Shown piece by piece: positions 24,990 through 36,547 of a stretch of 64,000 nucleotides of DNA. Position 1 is the stretch's first letter; each line of letters begins with the position of its first letter. The notes under the pieces are model-generated. The model did not search any database. It was not told where the DNA came from and saw only the letters and a program-made list of their open reading frames with translations. The position numbers were made by a program, and so were the translations under genes. The DNA is taken from contig NZ_CABPRU010000004.1 of the NCBI RefSeq assembly GCF_902459705.1, positions 310,001 through 374,000 of the forward strand, read 5' to 3'. This DNA is from Pandoraea terrigena (GTDB lineage Bacteria; Pseudomonadota; Gammaproteobacteria; Burkholderiales; Burkholderiaceae).

Positions 24990-25853
24990 ATGGCAAAGCA
25001 AAGTGTTGATCAGGTGGGTGACTGGAATGGTCAAAGCGGTGAGCGCTGGGTCGCCAACCAGGCCCGGCTCGACGCTCTGGTGGCGGTGTTCGGCCAGGCC
25101 GCGATAGAAGCCGCGGCGCCCGCGACGGGCGAGCGCGCGCTGGACATCGGCTGCGGCGCGGGCGCATCGAGTCTGGCTCTGGCCGCCCGCGTCGGCGCGG
25201 GGGGCCAAGTGCTGGGCGTGGACATATCCGAACCGCTGATCGAGCGAGCGCGCGCGCTTGCGCGACACGATACGCCGGCCCTGTTTCAGGTGGCCGACGC
25301 CAGCGGCGCAGAGCTGCCCGAAGGCGCGTTCGACATCCTGTTCTCGCGTTTCGGCGTGATGTTCTTCGACGATCCGACAGCGGCGTTCGCCCACATGCGA
25401 CGCGCACTCCGGCCTGGCGGGCGGGTCGCTTTTGTCTGCTGGCGCGGCGCGGCCGAGAACGACTGGATGCGCCTGCCGGTGGGCGCGCTCAAGGGCATTC
25501 TCCCGCCGAGCGCGCTGCCCGATCCCGAAGCGCCCGGCCCGTTTTCGTTCGGCGACCGAGCGCGCGTGGCGCGCATCCTGACGGCGGCCGGCTTCACCGA
25601 TATCGCTATCATGCCCTTCGACGCGTCCGTCCCATTCGGCGAGGGCGAAACGCGGGACGCTGCGATCGACGATGCGGTGAAGATGACGCTCGAGGTCGGT
25701 CCGCTGTCGCGTGTGCTCGCTGATCAGCCCGACGACATCCGCGCCCGCGCCTCGGCCGCAGTTCGTGCCGCCTTCGCAAGCCTCCCCGGTGAGCGGTCGG
25801 TGATGATCAACGGCGCGGCGTGGATCGTCATGGCACGCAATCCCGCAAGCTGA
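24990..25853 (+). CDS. Class I SAM-dependent methyltransferase
   Basis: 287 residues. Motif I reads LDIGCGAGASSLALA, with the acidic end of strand 2 at GVDISEPL and motif IV near DILFSRFGVMFF. The fold is that of the UbiE/small-molecule methyltransferases. The conserved cysteines of ArsM are absent, so it is not an arsenite methyltransferase. The substrate is unknown. AAGGAG lies five bases before the ATG. It is probably in one unit with the oxidoreductase under TetR control. Confidence 0.88.
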   Translation: MAKQSVDQVGDWNGQSGERWVANQARLDALVAVFGQAAIEAAAPATGERALDIGCGAGASSLALAARVGAGGQVLGVDISEPLIERARALARHDTPALFQVADASGAELPEGAFDILFSRFGVMFFDDPTAAFAHMRRALRPGGRVAFVCWRGAAENDWMRLPVGALKGILPPSALPDPEAPGPFSFGDRARVARILTAAGFTDIAIMPFDASVPFGEGETRDAAIDDAVKMTLEVGPLSRVLADQPDDIRARASAAVRAAFASLPGERSVMINGAAWIVMARNPAS

Positions 25854-26002
25854 CAGGCTACGTCGACCAATCTGTCAGAACCGGCAATTCCTCGTGTCTC
25901 GGGGAGGGTCTACCTTGAGCGCCGAACGGCCGGAACGCGGCGCTGATTGGCCGTTGAGGGCGAAAAGAGCAGTGGCTCTTGATGGCCGAATTCGGTCCTA
26001 CG

Positions 26003-26719
<717 letters not shown>

Positions 26720-26720
26720 T

Positions 26721-27472
26721 ATGCGAATCTGGATGCCGAAGATTGTCGCGCGAGCCATCATCGCTTACGCCCAGCGAACGCCCTACTTCGACCTTCGCGG
26801 CCAGCCGACGTGCAGCAGTACATGGAAGCTCGAGGTGCGACCGCGAAAGTACGGGCCAACCGGGAAAAAGCGCTTCTCTCCCACGTTTGGAATTTTGCTC
26901 GAGCGAAGGGCTACACGACGCTACCGAACCCATGCGCCGGCATCAAGAACCACCGTGAGCGCGGGCGCGACAAGTACGTGAGCGACGGCGAATACAAAGC
27001 CGTCTGGCAGAAAGCCGACCAGGCGCTACGCGATGCGATGGATCTGGCCTACCTGACCGGACAGCGCCCCTCAGACGTGCTCAAGCTCTCCATGACCGAC
27101 ATTCAGGACGGCACGCTGGCAATCAAGCAGGCAAAGACTGGGACGAAGCTGCGCATCCTGATAGAGGGGGAACTTGCCGCCCTGATCGACCGGATCAAGG
27201 GTCGAGAGCAGAAGACCAAGGGTCTACGCCTGGTGCAGGACGAAAACGGCCATCACCTGACCTATTGGCAGTTGGCGAGCCGCTTCGAGGAAGCACGCGC
27301 AGCAGCGAAAGTGATGTTCCAGTTTCGCGACATTCGCGCGAAAGCGGCAACCGATGTGGGGGGATTGGATTCAGCGCAGCAGCTACTAGGGCATGCCAGT
27401 CGGGCGATGTCAGAGCACTACGTGAAGAAGGTCGCGGGCACCAAAGTAAAGCCGGTGAACCGGAAAATCTGA
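26721..27472 (+). pseudogene. int: Tyrosine integrase, N-terminus damaged
   Basis: The frame from 26810 gives a core-binding region (VRANREKALLSHVWNFARAK) and a full catalytic domain: Arg in LTGQRPSDVLKL, RDIRAKAATD, and LLGHASRAMSEHY with the nucleophile tyrosine. Upstream, a second frame from ATG 26721 (MRIWMPKIVARAIIAYAQ) seems to join it after a frameshift near 26800. The usual arm-binding N-terminus is missing. It ends 60 bases from the tRNA att site, so it is the island integrase, probably inactive unless 26810 serves as a start. Confidence 0.75.
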
Positions 27473-27498
27473 ACCGAATTGTAGAACAATGTAGAAGT

Positions 27499-27524
27499 GG
27501 TTAGCAGGCGCTAACCTGCTAACC
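27499..27524. repeat. Perfect inverted repeat between int and tRNA
   Basis: GGTTAGCAGG and CCTGCTAACC flank CGCTAA. There is no U-run on either side. It may be an integrase arm site or a weak terminator for int or for the tRNA. Confidence 0.55.
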
Positions 27525-27532
27525 GTTACTAC

Positions 27533-27608
<76 letters not shown>

Positions 27609-27636
27609 TCAACTACCGGCGCTCGCTCAGCCGCAA

Positions 27637-30261
27637 TCAATTGCCTTCGAGGAACGATTTAAGCTTGTCGGAACGGCTCGGGTGACGCAGCTTGCGCAAC
27701 GCCTTGGCTTCGATCTGACGAATACGCTCGCGCGTCACGTCAAACTGTTTGCCCACTTCCTCGAGCGTGTGGTCCGTGCTCATCTCGATACCAAAACGCA
27801 TGCGCAACACCTTGGCCTCGCGCGGCGTCAGCGAATCGAGCACATCCTTCACGACGTCGCGCATACTACCATGCAACGCGGCGTCCGCAGGCGCTACCGT
27901 GCCCGTATCTTCGATGAAATCGCCCAGATGCGAATCGTCGTCGTCACCGATCGGCGTTTCCATGGAGATCGGCTCCTTCGCAATCTTCATGATCTTGCGG
28001 ATCTTGTCCTCCGGCATTTCCATCTTCTCGGCCAGCGTCGCCGGATCCGGCTCCATACCGGTCTCCTGCAGAATCTGACGCGAAATCCGGTTCATCTTGT
28101 TGATCGTCTCGATCATGTGCACCGGAATACGGATGGTACGTGCCTGATCCGCGATCGAACGCGTAATGGCCTGACGAATCCACCACGTTGCGTACGTCGA
28201 GAACTTGTAACCACGACGGTATTCGAACTTGTCCACCGCCTTCATCAGGCCGATGTTGCCTTCCTGAATCAGATCCAGAAACTGCAGGCCGCGGTTCGTG
28301 TATTTCTTCGCAATCGAAATCACCAGGCGCAAGTTCGCTTCGGTCATCTCACGCTTGGCCTTGCGGGCACGACGCTCGCCTTCCGACATCTTGCGATTGA
28401 CGTCCTTCAACTCCGTAAGCGGCAACACCACACGCGCCTGCAAGTCGATCAGCTTCTGTTGCAACTCGCGCACCGCCGGGACGTTACGCTCAACCACCGA
28501 GCTGTACGCCTTGTTGTCCGCCACGACCGTGTAGATCCAGTCGAGATTGGTTTCGTTGCCCGGGAACCGCGACACGAAATCCGCACGCGGCATGCCGCAC
28601 TTGTCGACCACGATGTGCAGGATCGCACGCTCGATGTTGCGTACTTCGTCGACCTGCGAGCGCAGCGTGTCGCACAGACGCTCAACCGTGCGCGCCGTGA
28701 AACGGATCGTCATCAGTTCCGCCTGGATCGACTCACCGGCCTTCACATACGCCTTCGACTGGTAGCCTTCCTTCTCGAACGCACGACGCATCTTGCCGAA
28801 CCACTCGGCAATCTCGGCGAACTTGGCCAGCGAGTCGCGTTTGAGCTGCTCGACCTGTGCGGCCGAAGCCCCACCGCCGCTACTGCTGTCATCGTCCTCG
28901 TCGGCCGCCTCTTCCTCTTCTTCCGCTTCCTCTTCCGCACCGGCCTCGAAGTCTTCGTCGTCGGCGGCCGCGGCAGCCAACGCTTCGGCGTTCGGATCGA
29001 TCAGGCCGTCGACCACTTCGTCAATGCGCATTTCTTCACGCTCGACCTTCTCGGCCATCGCCAGAATCTCGGCAATCGTCGTCGGGCAGGCGGAGATGGC
29101 CTGCACCATGTGCTTCAGGCCCTCCTCGATCCGCTTGGCGATCTCGATTTCGCCCTCGCGCGTCAGCAACTCAACCGTACCCATTTCGCGCATGTACATA
29201 CGCACCGGATCGGTCGTGCGGCCGAATTCGGAGTCAACCGTCGACAGGGCCGCTTCCGCTTGCTCCTCGACTTCGTCATCCGTCGCAGCGTTCGGCGCAT
29301 TGTCGTTGAGCAACAGCGTTTCCGCATCGGGCGCCTGCTCGTACACGGCAACGCCCATGTCGTTAAACGTGGCGATCACGCCTTCCAGCGCGTCGCCCTC
29401 CACCACGTCGTCGGGCAGGTGGTCGTTGATCTCTGCAAAGGTCAGGAACCCTCGTTCCTTACCCAGCTTGATCAGTGTCCTCAGCTTGCCGCGACGTTCC
29501 TCAAGTTCCTCGGCCGTACCGGGCTGGTGCGAGGAAAATGCGTCCTTGAGCAGTGCTTTCTCTTTTGCCCGGCGATCACGCGCCTTCTGCTTTTCCACTT
29601 TGGTCTGATCTTCGTTCACGGGTTGATCACTAGTATCCGCTGCGACGTTCTGCGCCACCGAGGCGGCGGCCTTCGCGGCCTTGCCGCGCGTCTTGGGGAC
29701 GCGCGACTCACCTGCTGCCGACACGACCTCCACAGCCTCGGGTTTGCTGGAAGCCCCGGTCTTGCGTGGGGCTTGCGTCGCAGGTTTACTGCGGTCCGCC
29801 AGGGTCGATGCCTTGGCGGTAGTTGCGCTCTTCGCGCTTTTTTCAGCGGGTTGTCGGGCCTGCGGTTTCCCACCGGCCGTCGCCTTCGCGGTCGTTGCCG
29901 CCTTCGTCGCCCTGACGGGCGGCTCGGACTTCACTGTCGGCCTGGCTGCCTTCGCAGCCCCCACCGTGGTGGCGGTCGCACTCTTACGCTTGGTGACATC
30001 GGTCACCTTCGCAGCCGTCTTGCCGGTCGTCTTCGTTGCGCCGGCGGCTGCCTTAACTTGCGTCGTACGTTTCGCCGAACTTGCCTGGCTGGCCGTTTTC
30101 TTCGTCGCTTGCGCCACCGCTGCGGCTTTCACTGCAACGCCAGCTTTTGGAGAACGAGACGCCCCCCTCCCACCGGATGCCGCCGCCGCGCTGGTCGCGC
30201 GCTTTGCCTTCGGTGCAGGGATAACCGTCTTTTTTCCGCTGGTCGTTGTCATCTTTGCCAT
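27637..30261 (-). CDS. rpoD: RNA polymerase primary sigma factor RpoD
   Basis: 874 residues, far longer than the E. coli 613. The first 220 residues are a Lys/Ala/Thr-rich, histone H1-like extension, followed by region 1.1 ([20 protein letters not shown]), a long acidic non-conserved region with runs of Glu/Asp, region 2 with [17 protein letters not shown], region 3, and region 4 ([19 protein letters not shown]). It directs polymerase to housekeeping promoters. The ATG at 30261 is chosen over an in-frame start ten codons upstream. It follows dnaG by 63 bases in the macromolecular-synthesis order. Confidence 0.97.
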   Translation of the reverse strand: MAKMTTTSGKKTVIPAPKAKRATSAAAASGGRGASRSPKAGVAVKAAAVAQATKKTASQASSAKRTTQVKAAAGATKTTGKTAAKVTDVTKRKSATATTVGAAKAARPTVKSEPPVRATKAATTAKATAGGKPQARQPAEKSAKSATTAKASTLADRSKPATQAPRKTGASSKPEAVEVVSAAGESRVPKTRGKAAKAAASVAQNVAADTSDQPVNEDQTKVEKQKARDRRAKEKALLKDAFSSHQPGTAEELEERRGKLRTLIKLGKERGFLTFAEINDHLPDDVVEGDALEGVIATFNDMGVAVYEQAPDAETLLLNDNAPNAATDDEVEEQAEAALSTVDSEFGRTTDPVRMYMREMGTVELLTREGEIEIAKRIEEGLKHMVQAISACPTTIAEILAMAEKVEREEMRIDEVVDGLIDPNAEALAAAAADDEDFEAGAEEEAEEEEEAADEDDDSSSGGGASAAQVEQLKRDSLAKFAEIAEWFGKMRRAFEKEGYQSKAYVKAGESIQAELMTIRFTARTVERLCDTLRSQVDEVRNIERAILHIVVDKCGMPRADFVSRFPGNETNLDWIYTVVADNKAYSSVVERNVPAVRELQQKLIDLQARVVLPLTELKDVNRKMSEGERRARKAKREMTEANLRLVISIAKKYTNRGLQFLDLIQEGNIGLMKAVDKFEYRRGYKFSTYATWWIRQAITRSIADQARTIRIPVHMIETINKMNRISRQILQETGMEPDPATLAEKMEMPEDKIRKIMKIAKEPISMETPIGDDDDSHLGDFIEDTGTVAPADAALHGSMRDVVKDVLDSLTPREAKVLRMRFGIEMSTDHTLEEVGKQFDVTRERIRQIEAKALRKLRHPSRSDKLKSFLEGN

Positions 30262-30324
30262 AGCGATCTCGCTTGCCAGAAAACAGCCCACTGAAAACTT
30301 TCCATTATAGCACGCGGGCTTACC

Positions 30325-32208
30325 TCAACTTCGCGCGCCGCCTGTGCCGGCCGGAGCCAGCAGCCGCTTCAATTCGTCACGTTGCCGCGACAGCGCTTGA
30401 GCGTGGCGCAATTCATCGGACGTCAGCGACGTCCGCTTGAAAATGGTTTCCAAGGCCTCGCACAGGCCGTCGTACTGCAAGCGACGGATCGCGCTTTGCA
30501 GTTCCGCAAGCCGCAGTGCAATCTGCTCCTCCCGACGCTCGACCTGGGTCTCATCGTCTGGATCGAACAACAACAGGTCACGGGCATTTTCTTCGAATGA
30601 GAGAATTTCGCGAATGATGTCGTCGAAACTCGCCCAATTCGGCGACACTCGCAGCCGATCCGACATGAACCGGAAATCGGCCTGTAGCCCCATGTCACGG
30701 CAATGCGCCAGCACTTCCGAGAAAATCTCGGCGTGATGACGCCCTTCCTGCAGAATTCTGGCTTCTTCTTCGGTCAATTCATTCCCAAGCACCGGGAACA
30801 TCAGCAGGTTCTGTAGCGCCCGGTGTTCGGTCCCCACCACACGACGCTTCTCGCGCTTGGCCGGCGCCTTGTCCCACGGGTTCTGGCGACGCGCCGCGCC
30901 GATCTGCAACTCGCACAACCCGGCCACTTCCTCGACCGAACTTTCCACCCGCTCGGCGAGCGCATGCAGGATCTGCCCGCGCAACGCATTTGGCGGCATC
31001 TGCTGCAACAGCGGCTTCGCCTCGAACAACGCGCGGGCCCGCCCTTCGGGCTGGTGCATCTCCTTGCCTGCCGTGACCTCGCCAATCAGGAACTGCGACA
31101 ATGGCATGGCACGCGACACCTCGCCCGCAAATGCATCAGCACCGTGCTCACGCACATAGCTGTCCGGATCATGCTCGCTCGGCAAGAACAGGAACTTGAA
31201 GCTCCGGTTATCGTCGGCATGCGGCAAACACGCCTCGAGCGCCCGACGCGCCGCCCGCCGGCCCGCCGCGTCGCCGTCGAAACTGAACACCACCGTCTCG
31301 GTCTGGCGCAACAGCTTCTGCACGTGCATCGGCGTGCAAGCGGTGCCCAACGTGGCCACCGCCTGCGGAAAGCCGAGTTGCGCCAGCGCCACCACGTCCA
31401 TATACCCTTCCACCACGAGCACATAGCCCGCGTCGCGAATCCCCGTGCGCGCCTCGAACAGGCCGTACAGCTCGCTGCCCTTGCTGAAAAGCGGCGTCTC
31501 GGGCGAGTTCAGGTACTTGGGCTCGCCCGTGTCCAGCACCCGTCCGCCAAAAGCGATCACCTGGCCCTTGGTGTTCCGGATCGGGAACATGATCCGGTCG
31601 CGAAAACGGTCATAACGACGTTTCGTGCTGCCCGCCTCGCCCTTCTCGCTCTCGATGACGAGACCGGCATCGAGCAACTGGTCGTCGCGGTAATCCTGGA
31701 ACGCGGCTTCGAGGTTCTGCCACGCATCCGGGGCATAGCCCAGGCCGAAATGCGCGGCGATTTCGCCCGTCAGGCCCCGTCGCTTCAAATAATCGATGGC
31801 GGCCGGCGCACTGCGCAATTGCTTGCGGTAGTAGTCGCAGGCACGCGTCATGACGTCAACCAGGCCAAGGGTTTGCGCACGTTGCGCGGCAGGTGCCGGC
31901 GCGCCCGGCAACGGCGCCTCACGCGGCACATCCAGCCCGACATTCCGGGCCAACTCCTCGACAGCCTCGACAAATCCAAGTCCGGCATGCTCCATCAGGA
32001 AGCTGATCGCGCTGCCGTGCGCGCCGCACCCGAAGCAGTGATAGAACTGCTTGGTGGGACTTACGGTAAATGAGGGCGACTTCTCATTATGAAAGGGGCA
32101 TAGCCCCATGAAGTTCGCCCCGCCTTTCTTCAATTGCACGTAGCGGCCCACCACCTCGACGATATCGACGCGGTTGAGCAGGTCTTGCAGGAACGACTGG
32201 GGGATCAC
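30325..32208 (-). CDS. dnaG: DNA primase
   Basis: 627 residues. The N-terminal CHC2 zinc site reads LCPFHNEKSPSF then FYHCFGCG. The catalytic core and Toprim domain follow with VVEGYMDVVAL and FDGDAAGRRAA. The C-terminal helicase-binding domain is present. DnaG makes RNA primers for replication. The start is a GTG (MIPQSFLQDLLNRVD) with no strong ribosome site. It lies between yqeY (67 bases) and rpoD (63 bases) and is probably co-transcribed with them. Confidence 0.97.
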   Translation of the reverse strand: MIPQSFLQDLLNRVDIVEVVGRYVQLKKGGANFMGLCPFHNEKSPSFTVSPTKQFYHCFGCGAHGSAISFLMEHAGLGFVEAVEELARNVGLDVPREAPLPGAPAPAAQRAQTLGLVDVMTRACDYYRKQLRSAPAAIDYLKRRGLTGEIAAHFGLGYAPDAWQNLEAAFQDYRDDQLLDAGLVIESEKGEAGSTKRRYDRFRDRIMFPIRNTKGQVIAFGGRVLDTGEPKYLNSPETPLFSKGSELYGLFEARTGIRDAGYVLVVEGYMDVVALAQLGFPQAVATLGTACTPMHVQKLLRQTETVVFSFDGDAAGRRAARRALEACLPHADDNRSFKFLFLPSEHDPDSYVREHGADAFAGEVSRAMPLSQFLIGEVTAGKEMHQPEGRARALFEAKPLLQQMPPNALRGQILHALAERVESSVEEVAGLCELQIGAARRQNPWDKAPAKREKRRVVGTEHRALQNLLMFPVLGNELTEEEARILQEGRHHAEIFSEVLAHCRDMGLQADFRFMSDRLRVSPNWASFDDIIREILSFEENARDLLLFDPDDETQVERREEQIALRLAELQSAIRRLQYDGLCEALETIFKRTSLTSDELRHAQALSRQRDELKRLLAPAGTGGARS

Positions 32209-32275
32209 TGGATCGGTACCATCGCGGCGCGGTGCCGTACCGTCGCACGCGACGGCAACCTACCGCACCACCGAA

Positions 32276-32722
32276 TTACGCAGCCAACGCCGCCTTCACT
32301 TGTGCAGACACGGCCGTCATGTCGGCGCGCCCAGCCAACTGGCTCTTGAGCACGCCCATCACCTTGCCCATGTCCTGCGGACCCGCGGCGCCCGTTTGCG
32401 CCACGGCGGCCTTGACGGCCTGCTCGACCTCGTCGGCCGAGAGCTGCTGCGGCATGTAGACCTTGAGCACGTCGAGTTCGGCGGCCTCCTTGTCGGCCAG
32501 ATCGGTGCGCCCGGCCGCCTGGAACTGGCTGATGGAATCCTTGCGTTGTTTGATCAGCTTGTCGACGACGGCAACGATCGCCGCGTCATCGAGAGTGATG
32601 CGCTCGTCGACTTCCCTTTGTTTGATTGCCGCGAGCAGCAGCCGGATAGTCCCCAGTTGTTCCGCGGCCTTCGCACGCATGGCCGTCTTCATGTCTTCGG
32701 TGATGCGTTCTTTCAGACTCAT
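32276..32722 (-). CDS. yqeY: GatB/YqeY domain protein
   Basis: 148 residues, all helical, beginning MSLKERITEDMKTAMRAK. This is the YqeY family, related to the tRNA-binding tail domain of GatB, with tRNA-linked but poorly defined function. In beta-proteobacteria it usually sits in rpsU-yqeY-dnaG-rpoD. Here rpsU is not upstream: the preceding 360 bases hold no S21 sequence. Confidence 0.93.
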   Translation of the reverse strand: MSLKERITEDMKTAMRAKAAEQLGTIRLLLAAIKQREVDERITLDDAAIVAVVDKLIKQRKDSISQFQAAGRTDLADKEAAELDVLKVYMPQQLSADEVEQAVKAAVAQTGAAGPQDMGKVMGVLKSQLAGRADMTAVSAQVKAALAA

Positions 32723-33082
32723 GAGCAGGGGTTCCGGAATTCGAATACGTTTCAGTGTAGTGCATGCCGCCCCAAAGGAAAGGACGACTGCCGTCAGACA
32801 ACTACCGCGCGCGACTGCGGCCGATGGGTTGGCGCCGTGGCAAACGGGAGCAGAAAGCACAAAAACCCGCTTGGGGAGACGATCACACACGCGATCACAA
32901 GCGGGCCCGCCGGAGACTCGGACTCGCCCCGGCAAAGGCGCGCCTGGGCGCACTCGACCGTTGACGTGTCGGACGCATACTGCCCGGCAATGCTTCGGAA
33001 GCGTTTGAAACCGCTCCGAAAACGACCATTGGCGCGCCGTCTCCACGAAGGGGAGAGCTTATCACGGCGCAGAAGCGCCCGT
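32723..33082. other. Intergenic ahead of yqeY, rpsU absent
   Basis: 360 bases with no gene. Frames here lack ribosome sites. It contains the terminator of the HI0933 gene (32861-32905), after which the yqeY-dnaG-rpoD promoter must lie. Confidence 0.5.
32861..32905 (-). terminator. Terminator after the HI0933-family gene
   Basis: CCCGCTTG (32866-32873) and CAAGCGGG (32898-32905) pair around a loop that can itself pair through GATC repeats. Five A before it read as U5 on the minus strand. Confidence 0.7.
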
Positions 33083-34333
33083 CTACGACAGAGCGTCACC
33101 GCCTGCCAGTTCGACCTGGACGCTTTCGGACATTGCCCGCGCGCACGCCACGGCCGACGCCCACGCCCACTGGAAGTTGTAACCCCCGAGCCAACCGGTC
33201 ACATCAACGACTTCCCCGATGAAATGCAGTCCCGGCTGCGCGCGCGCCTCCAGGGTCGCGGACGACAGCGCCTGCGTATCCACCCCGCCACGCGTGACTT
33301 CCGCCTTGCGCCAGCCTTCGGAGCCGCACGGCTTGAGCGTCCAGTTGGAGAACGCCTGCGCGAGCGAGCGCAATGCCTTGTCCGGCAGCTCCTGCACGCG
33401 CGCCTGGGGCGAAAGCCCGCTGTTCGCAACCCAGGCGTCGGCCAAGCGCGCCGGCACCCATTGCGCCAGCAAGTTCGCCAAGTGTCGCTTCGACGTCGCC
33501 TTCGCTTCGAACAATGCCGCCTCGATGTCCGACGATGGCGCCAGATCCAGCGCAATCGACTGCCCCGGTGTCCAGAAGCTGGAAATCTGCAGAATGGCGG
33601 GACCGGACAATCCACGATGGGTGAACAGCAAATCCTCGACGAAACGTCCGGCGTCCCGACCCTTGCCCGTGCTCACCTCGACTTCCAGCGACAGGCCGGA
33701 TAACCCGGCAAACGGCGCCCAGGTCGATGCGTCGAACATCAGCGGCACCAGCGCCGGACGTGGCTCGACGATCGCCAGCCCGAACTGCCGGGCGATGCGA
33801 TAGCCCCAGTCCGTTGCCCCGATCTTGGGAATCGACAAGCCGCCGGTGGCGATCACCAGCCGTTTGGCCGCGATATGCCCGGCATCCGTCGTCAAGTGAT
33901 AGGGATGCGCGCCGCCGGCCGCCGCATGGGCAACCGTATGGACGGTGCACGGCATCCGCCAGTGCACGTGCCCCGTCGCGCACTCCTTTCGCAACATGTC
34001 GATGATGTCTTCGGCACTGTTGTCGCAGAACAGCTGTCCGCGATGCTTTTCGTGCCAGGCGATGCGGTGACGCCCCAGCAGATCGAGAAAGTCACGCGGC
34101 GTATAGCGCGCCAGCGCGGACCGGCAGAACCGCGGGTTTTCGGACAGATAGTTGGCCGGGCCCGCGTTGATATTGGTGAAGTTGCAGCGACCGCCGCCTG
34201 AAATCCGGATCTTTTCCGCCAGGCGCGCCGCATGATCGATGAGCACGACGCGCAGCCCTAGTTGCCCGGCCACCGCCGCGCACATCAGGCCGGCCGCGCC
34301 GGCCCCCACGATCGCTACATCGAACTTTTCCAT
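33083..34333 (-). CDS. HI0933/YhiN-family flavoprotein
   Basis: 416 residues. The FAD loop [14 protein letters not shown] starts the protein, followed by the family signature [14 protein letters not shown] and a C-terminal [19 protein letters not shown]. This family of NAD(P)/FAD oxidoreductases is widespread and its reaction is unknown. ATG at 34333 is chosen; another at 34342 adds three residues. It is divergent from tsaD with about 90 bases between. Confidence 0.9.
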   Translation of the reverse strand: MEKFDVAIVGAGAAGLMCAAVAGQLGLRVVLIDHAARLAEKIRISGGGRCNFTNINAGPANYLSENPRFCRSALARYTPRDFLDLLGRHRIAWHEKHRGQLFCDNSAEDIIDMLRKECATGHVHWRMPCTVHTVAHAAAGGAHPYHLTTDAGHIAAKRLVIATGGLSIPKIGATDWGYRIARQFGLAIVEPRPALVPLMFDASTWAPFAGLSGLSLEVEVSTGKGRDAGRFVEDLLFTHRGLSGPAILQISSFWTPGQSIALDLAPSSDIEAALFEAKATSKRHLANLLAQWVPARLADAWVANSGLSPQARVQELPDKALRSLAQAFSNWTLKPCGSEGWRKAEVTRGGVDTQALSSATLEARAQPGLHFIGEVVDVTGWLGGYNFQWAWASAVACARAMSESVQVELAGGDALS

Positions 34334-34423
34334 GGCGCGCATTGTAACCGGCAGGGGAGAGGGCCGACTGGTATACTTCCCGGCTATCTCTTTTTATCGA
34401 CGCCGCGCGCCGTCCCATCCGCC

Positions 34424-35455
34424 ATGCTGGTCCTAGGCATTGAAAGCTCCTGCGACGAAACCGGGCTCGCCCTCTACGACACCGAGGCTGGCCTGCTTTC
34501 GCACGCGCTGCATTCGCAGATCGCCATGCATCGCGAATATGGCGGCGTAGTGCCCGAACTCGCGTCGCGCGACCACATTCGCCGTGCGCTGCCCCTGGCG
34601 GAAGCCGTGCTCGCGCAGGCCGGCAAGCCGCTCAGCGCGGTCGATGCCATCGCCTATACGCAAGGCCCCGGGCTCGCCGGGGCGCTGCTGGTGGGCGCAA
34701 GCGTCGCGAATGCCCTCGCCTTCGCACTTGGGCGTCCGGTCGTTGGCGTGCACCACCTGGAAGGGCATCTGCTCTCCCCGTTGCTCGCGCCGGACGCCCC
34801 CGATTTCCCGTTCGTTGCCCTGCTGGTGTCCGGCGGCCACACACAGTTGATGGAAGTCCGCGCCTTTGGCCAGTACGCCATGCTCGGCGAGACGCTGGAC
34901 GACGCCGCCGGCGAAGCCTTCGACAAGACAGCCAAGCTATTGGGACTCGGCTACCCGGGCGGCCCGGCCGTCTCGCGCCTGGCCGAGTTCGGTACGCCGG
35001 GACGTTACGACTTGCCGCGTCCGATGAAGCACTCGGGCAACCTCGATTTCAGCTTCAGCGGGTTGAAGACCGCCGTGCTCACGCAAGTGCGCAACCTCGG
35101 CGGCAATGTCTGCGACCAGGAAAAGGCGGATCTCGCGCGAGGCTTCGTCGACGCCATCGTCGACGTGCTCGTCGCCAAGTCGATGGCCGCGCTCAAGCAA
35201 ACCGGCATGAAGACGCTGGTCGTGGCAGGGGGCGTGGGCGCCAACACCCAGCTTCGCGAAGGACTCAATGAAGCCGCCCGCCGTCGCGGCTATCGCGTGC
35301 ACTATCCAGACCTGGCCTTTTGCACCGATAACGGCGCCATGATCGCCTTCGCCGGCGCCATGCGACTCAAGCATTGGCCGGACGAAGCGGACAGCGAGTA
35401 CGCCTACACGGTCCGCCCGCGCTGGGATCTGGCCGACATCGTGCGCAGCGCCTGA
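34424..35455 (+). CDS. tsaD: tRNA N6-threonylcarbamoyladenosine transferase subunit TsaD
   Basis: 343 residues, the usual length. [15 protein letters not shown] opens the actin-like ATPase fold. The metal ligands are in HHLEGH, and [20 protein letters not shown] and [10 protein letters not shown] complete the signatures. With TsaB, TsaC and TsaE it makes t6A37 in ANN-decoding tRNAs, which include the tRNA-Ile in this window. TATACT at 34372 is a likely -10. A perfect terminator follows the stop. Confidence 0.97.
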   Translation: MLVLGIESSCDETGLALYDTEAGLLSHALHSQIAMHREYGGVVPELASRDHIRRALPLAEAVLAQAGKPLSAVDAIAYTQGPGLAGALLVGASVANALAFALGRPVVGVHHLEGHLLSPLLAPDAPDFPFVALLVSGGHTQLMEVRAFGQYAMLGETLDDAAGEAFDKTAKLLGLGYPGGPAVSRLAEFGTPGRYDLPRPMKHSGNLDFSFSGLKTAVLTQVRNLGGNVCDQEKADLARGFVDAIVDVLVAKSMAALKQTGMKTLVVAGGVGANTQLREGLNEAARRRGYRVHYPDLAFCTDNGAMIAFAGAMRLKHWPDEADSEYAYTVRPRWDLADIVRSA

Positions 35456-35480
35456 CCGAACGTTCGGTAACCGCCCAAGA

Positions 35481-35506
35481 AAAAACCGCTCCAAGGAGCG
35501 GTTTTT
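35481..35506. terminator. Bidirectional terminator between tsaD and folE2
   Basis: A perfect 12-bp stem AAAAACCGCTCC / GGAGCGGTTTTT with a two-base AA centre. It serves both convergent genes. Confidence 0.9.
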
Positions 35507-35537
35507 CGTTTCGTGCGCCGTGCACGGCGCAGCAAGT

Positions 35538-36347
35538 TCATGCCGCCACGCGCTTGTCGCGTTCGATCACGGCGTAGGCGCTGTGATTGTGGATTGACTC
35601 AAAGTTCTCCGCCTGAAGCTCGTAGGCCACAATGCGCGGCTCATCGTTCAGGCGCGTTGCCACGTCGCGCACCAGATCCTCGACGAACTTCGGATTCTCG
35701 TACGCCCGTTCGGTCACGTACTTCTCGTCCGGACGCTTGAGCAGCCCCCACAACTCGCAGGACGCCTCCTCCTCAGCCATGCGCACCAGGTCCTCGACGG
35801 CGATATCACCCACGATCTCGGCGTCGATCGTGATGTGCGAGCGCTGGTTGTGCGCGCCGTACTGCGAAATCTTCTTCGAGCACGGGCAAAGACTCGTGAC
35901 CGGCACCAGCACCTTGAGCCACACGCGCGCCTGGCCGTTGCGCACGTCGCCGGTCAGCGTGACCTCGTAGTCCAGCAGGCTTTGCACGCCCGAGACCGGC
36001 GCCGTCTTGTTGATGAAGTACGGGAACGTCACTTCGATTCGACCGGCTTCGGCTTCGAGCTTATCGAGCATGCTGTCGAGCATGGCGCGAAAACCCGCCA
36101 AGTCGAGCGGCGTGCGATGCGCTTCGAGCAGCGCCACGAAGCGCGACATATGCGTGCCCTTCTGATCCGCAGGCAAATGCACATCGAGATTGAACAGGCC
36201 CACGGTGGACTGCGCATCACCATCGGCCAAACGCACCGAGAGCGGATGACGCACGCCGCGCACACCCACGCGCTGAATCGGGATCTGCCGGGTATCGACG
36301 GTACTTTGCACGTCCGGCATGACGAAAGCGGGGTTCATCTGATTCAT
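35538..36347 (-). CDS. folE2: GTP cyclohydrolase FolE2 (type IB)
   Basis: 269 residues. The metal and nucleophile region [10 protein letters not shown] and the following AHNQRSH are the FolE2 hallmarks. FolE2 converts GTP to dihydroneopterin triphosphate, the first step of folate and queuosine synthesis, and works with Mn or Fe as well as Zn. In some bacteria it is the zinc-starvation form under Zur, but I see no Zur box upstream. It is monocistronic and convergent with tsaD. Confidence 0.95.
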   Translation of the reverse strand: MNQMNPAFVMPDVQSTVDTRQIPIQRVGVRGVRHPLSVRLADGDAQSTVGLFNLDVHLPADQKGTHMSRFVALLEAHRTPLDLAGFRAMLDSMLDKLEAEAGRIEVTFPYFINKTAPVSGVQSLLDYEVTLTGDVRNGQARVWLKVLVPVTSLCPCSKKISQYGAHNQRSHITIDAEIVGDIAVEDLVRMAEEEASCELWGLLKRPDEKYVTERAYENPKFVEDLVRDVATRLNDEPRIVAYELQAENFESIHNHSAYAVIERDKRVAA

Positions 36348-36486
36348 CTAATTCTTCCTTCTTGGTCGGCGAGCCGACTGGGGGGAGGCAATGGACAATC
36401 GTATCCGACGCCTGGCCCGCAAGCCGCTGACGATTGTCATCGGAATCGTGCCGGAGAACCCCGGCATGGCATCGGAAAAGGGGAAT

Positions 36487-36523
36487 GCAAAACGAAACGA
36501 TCCGGCGTACAAGCCGGATCGTT
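36487..36523 (-). terminator. Terminator after dxs
   Basis: AACGATCCGGC (36496-36506) and its complement (36513-36523) with a 6-nt loop. Minus-strand reading ends TCGTTTTGC. Confidence 0.8.
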
Positions 36524-36547
36524 CAGCACTTCAGGACGACCGGACGC

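Noticed and set aside
24990-25853. Methyltransferase as a possible ArsM
   Set aside because: It lacks the conserved arsenic-binding cysteines, and lies in the other island.
27682-30294. 870-codon open frame opposite rpoD
   Set aside because: It is the antisense shadow of rpoD, rich in Arg, Leu and His, with no domain and no ribosome site.
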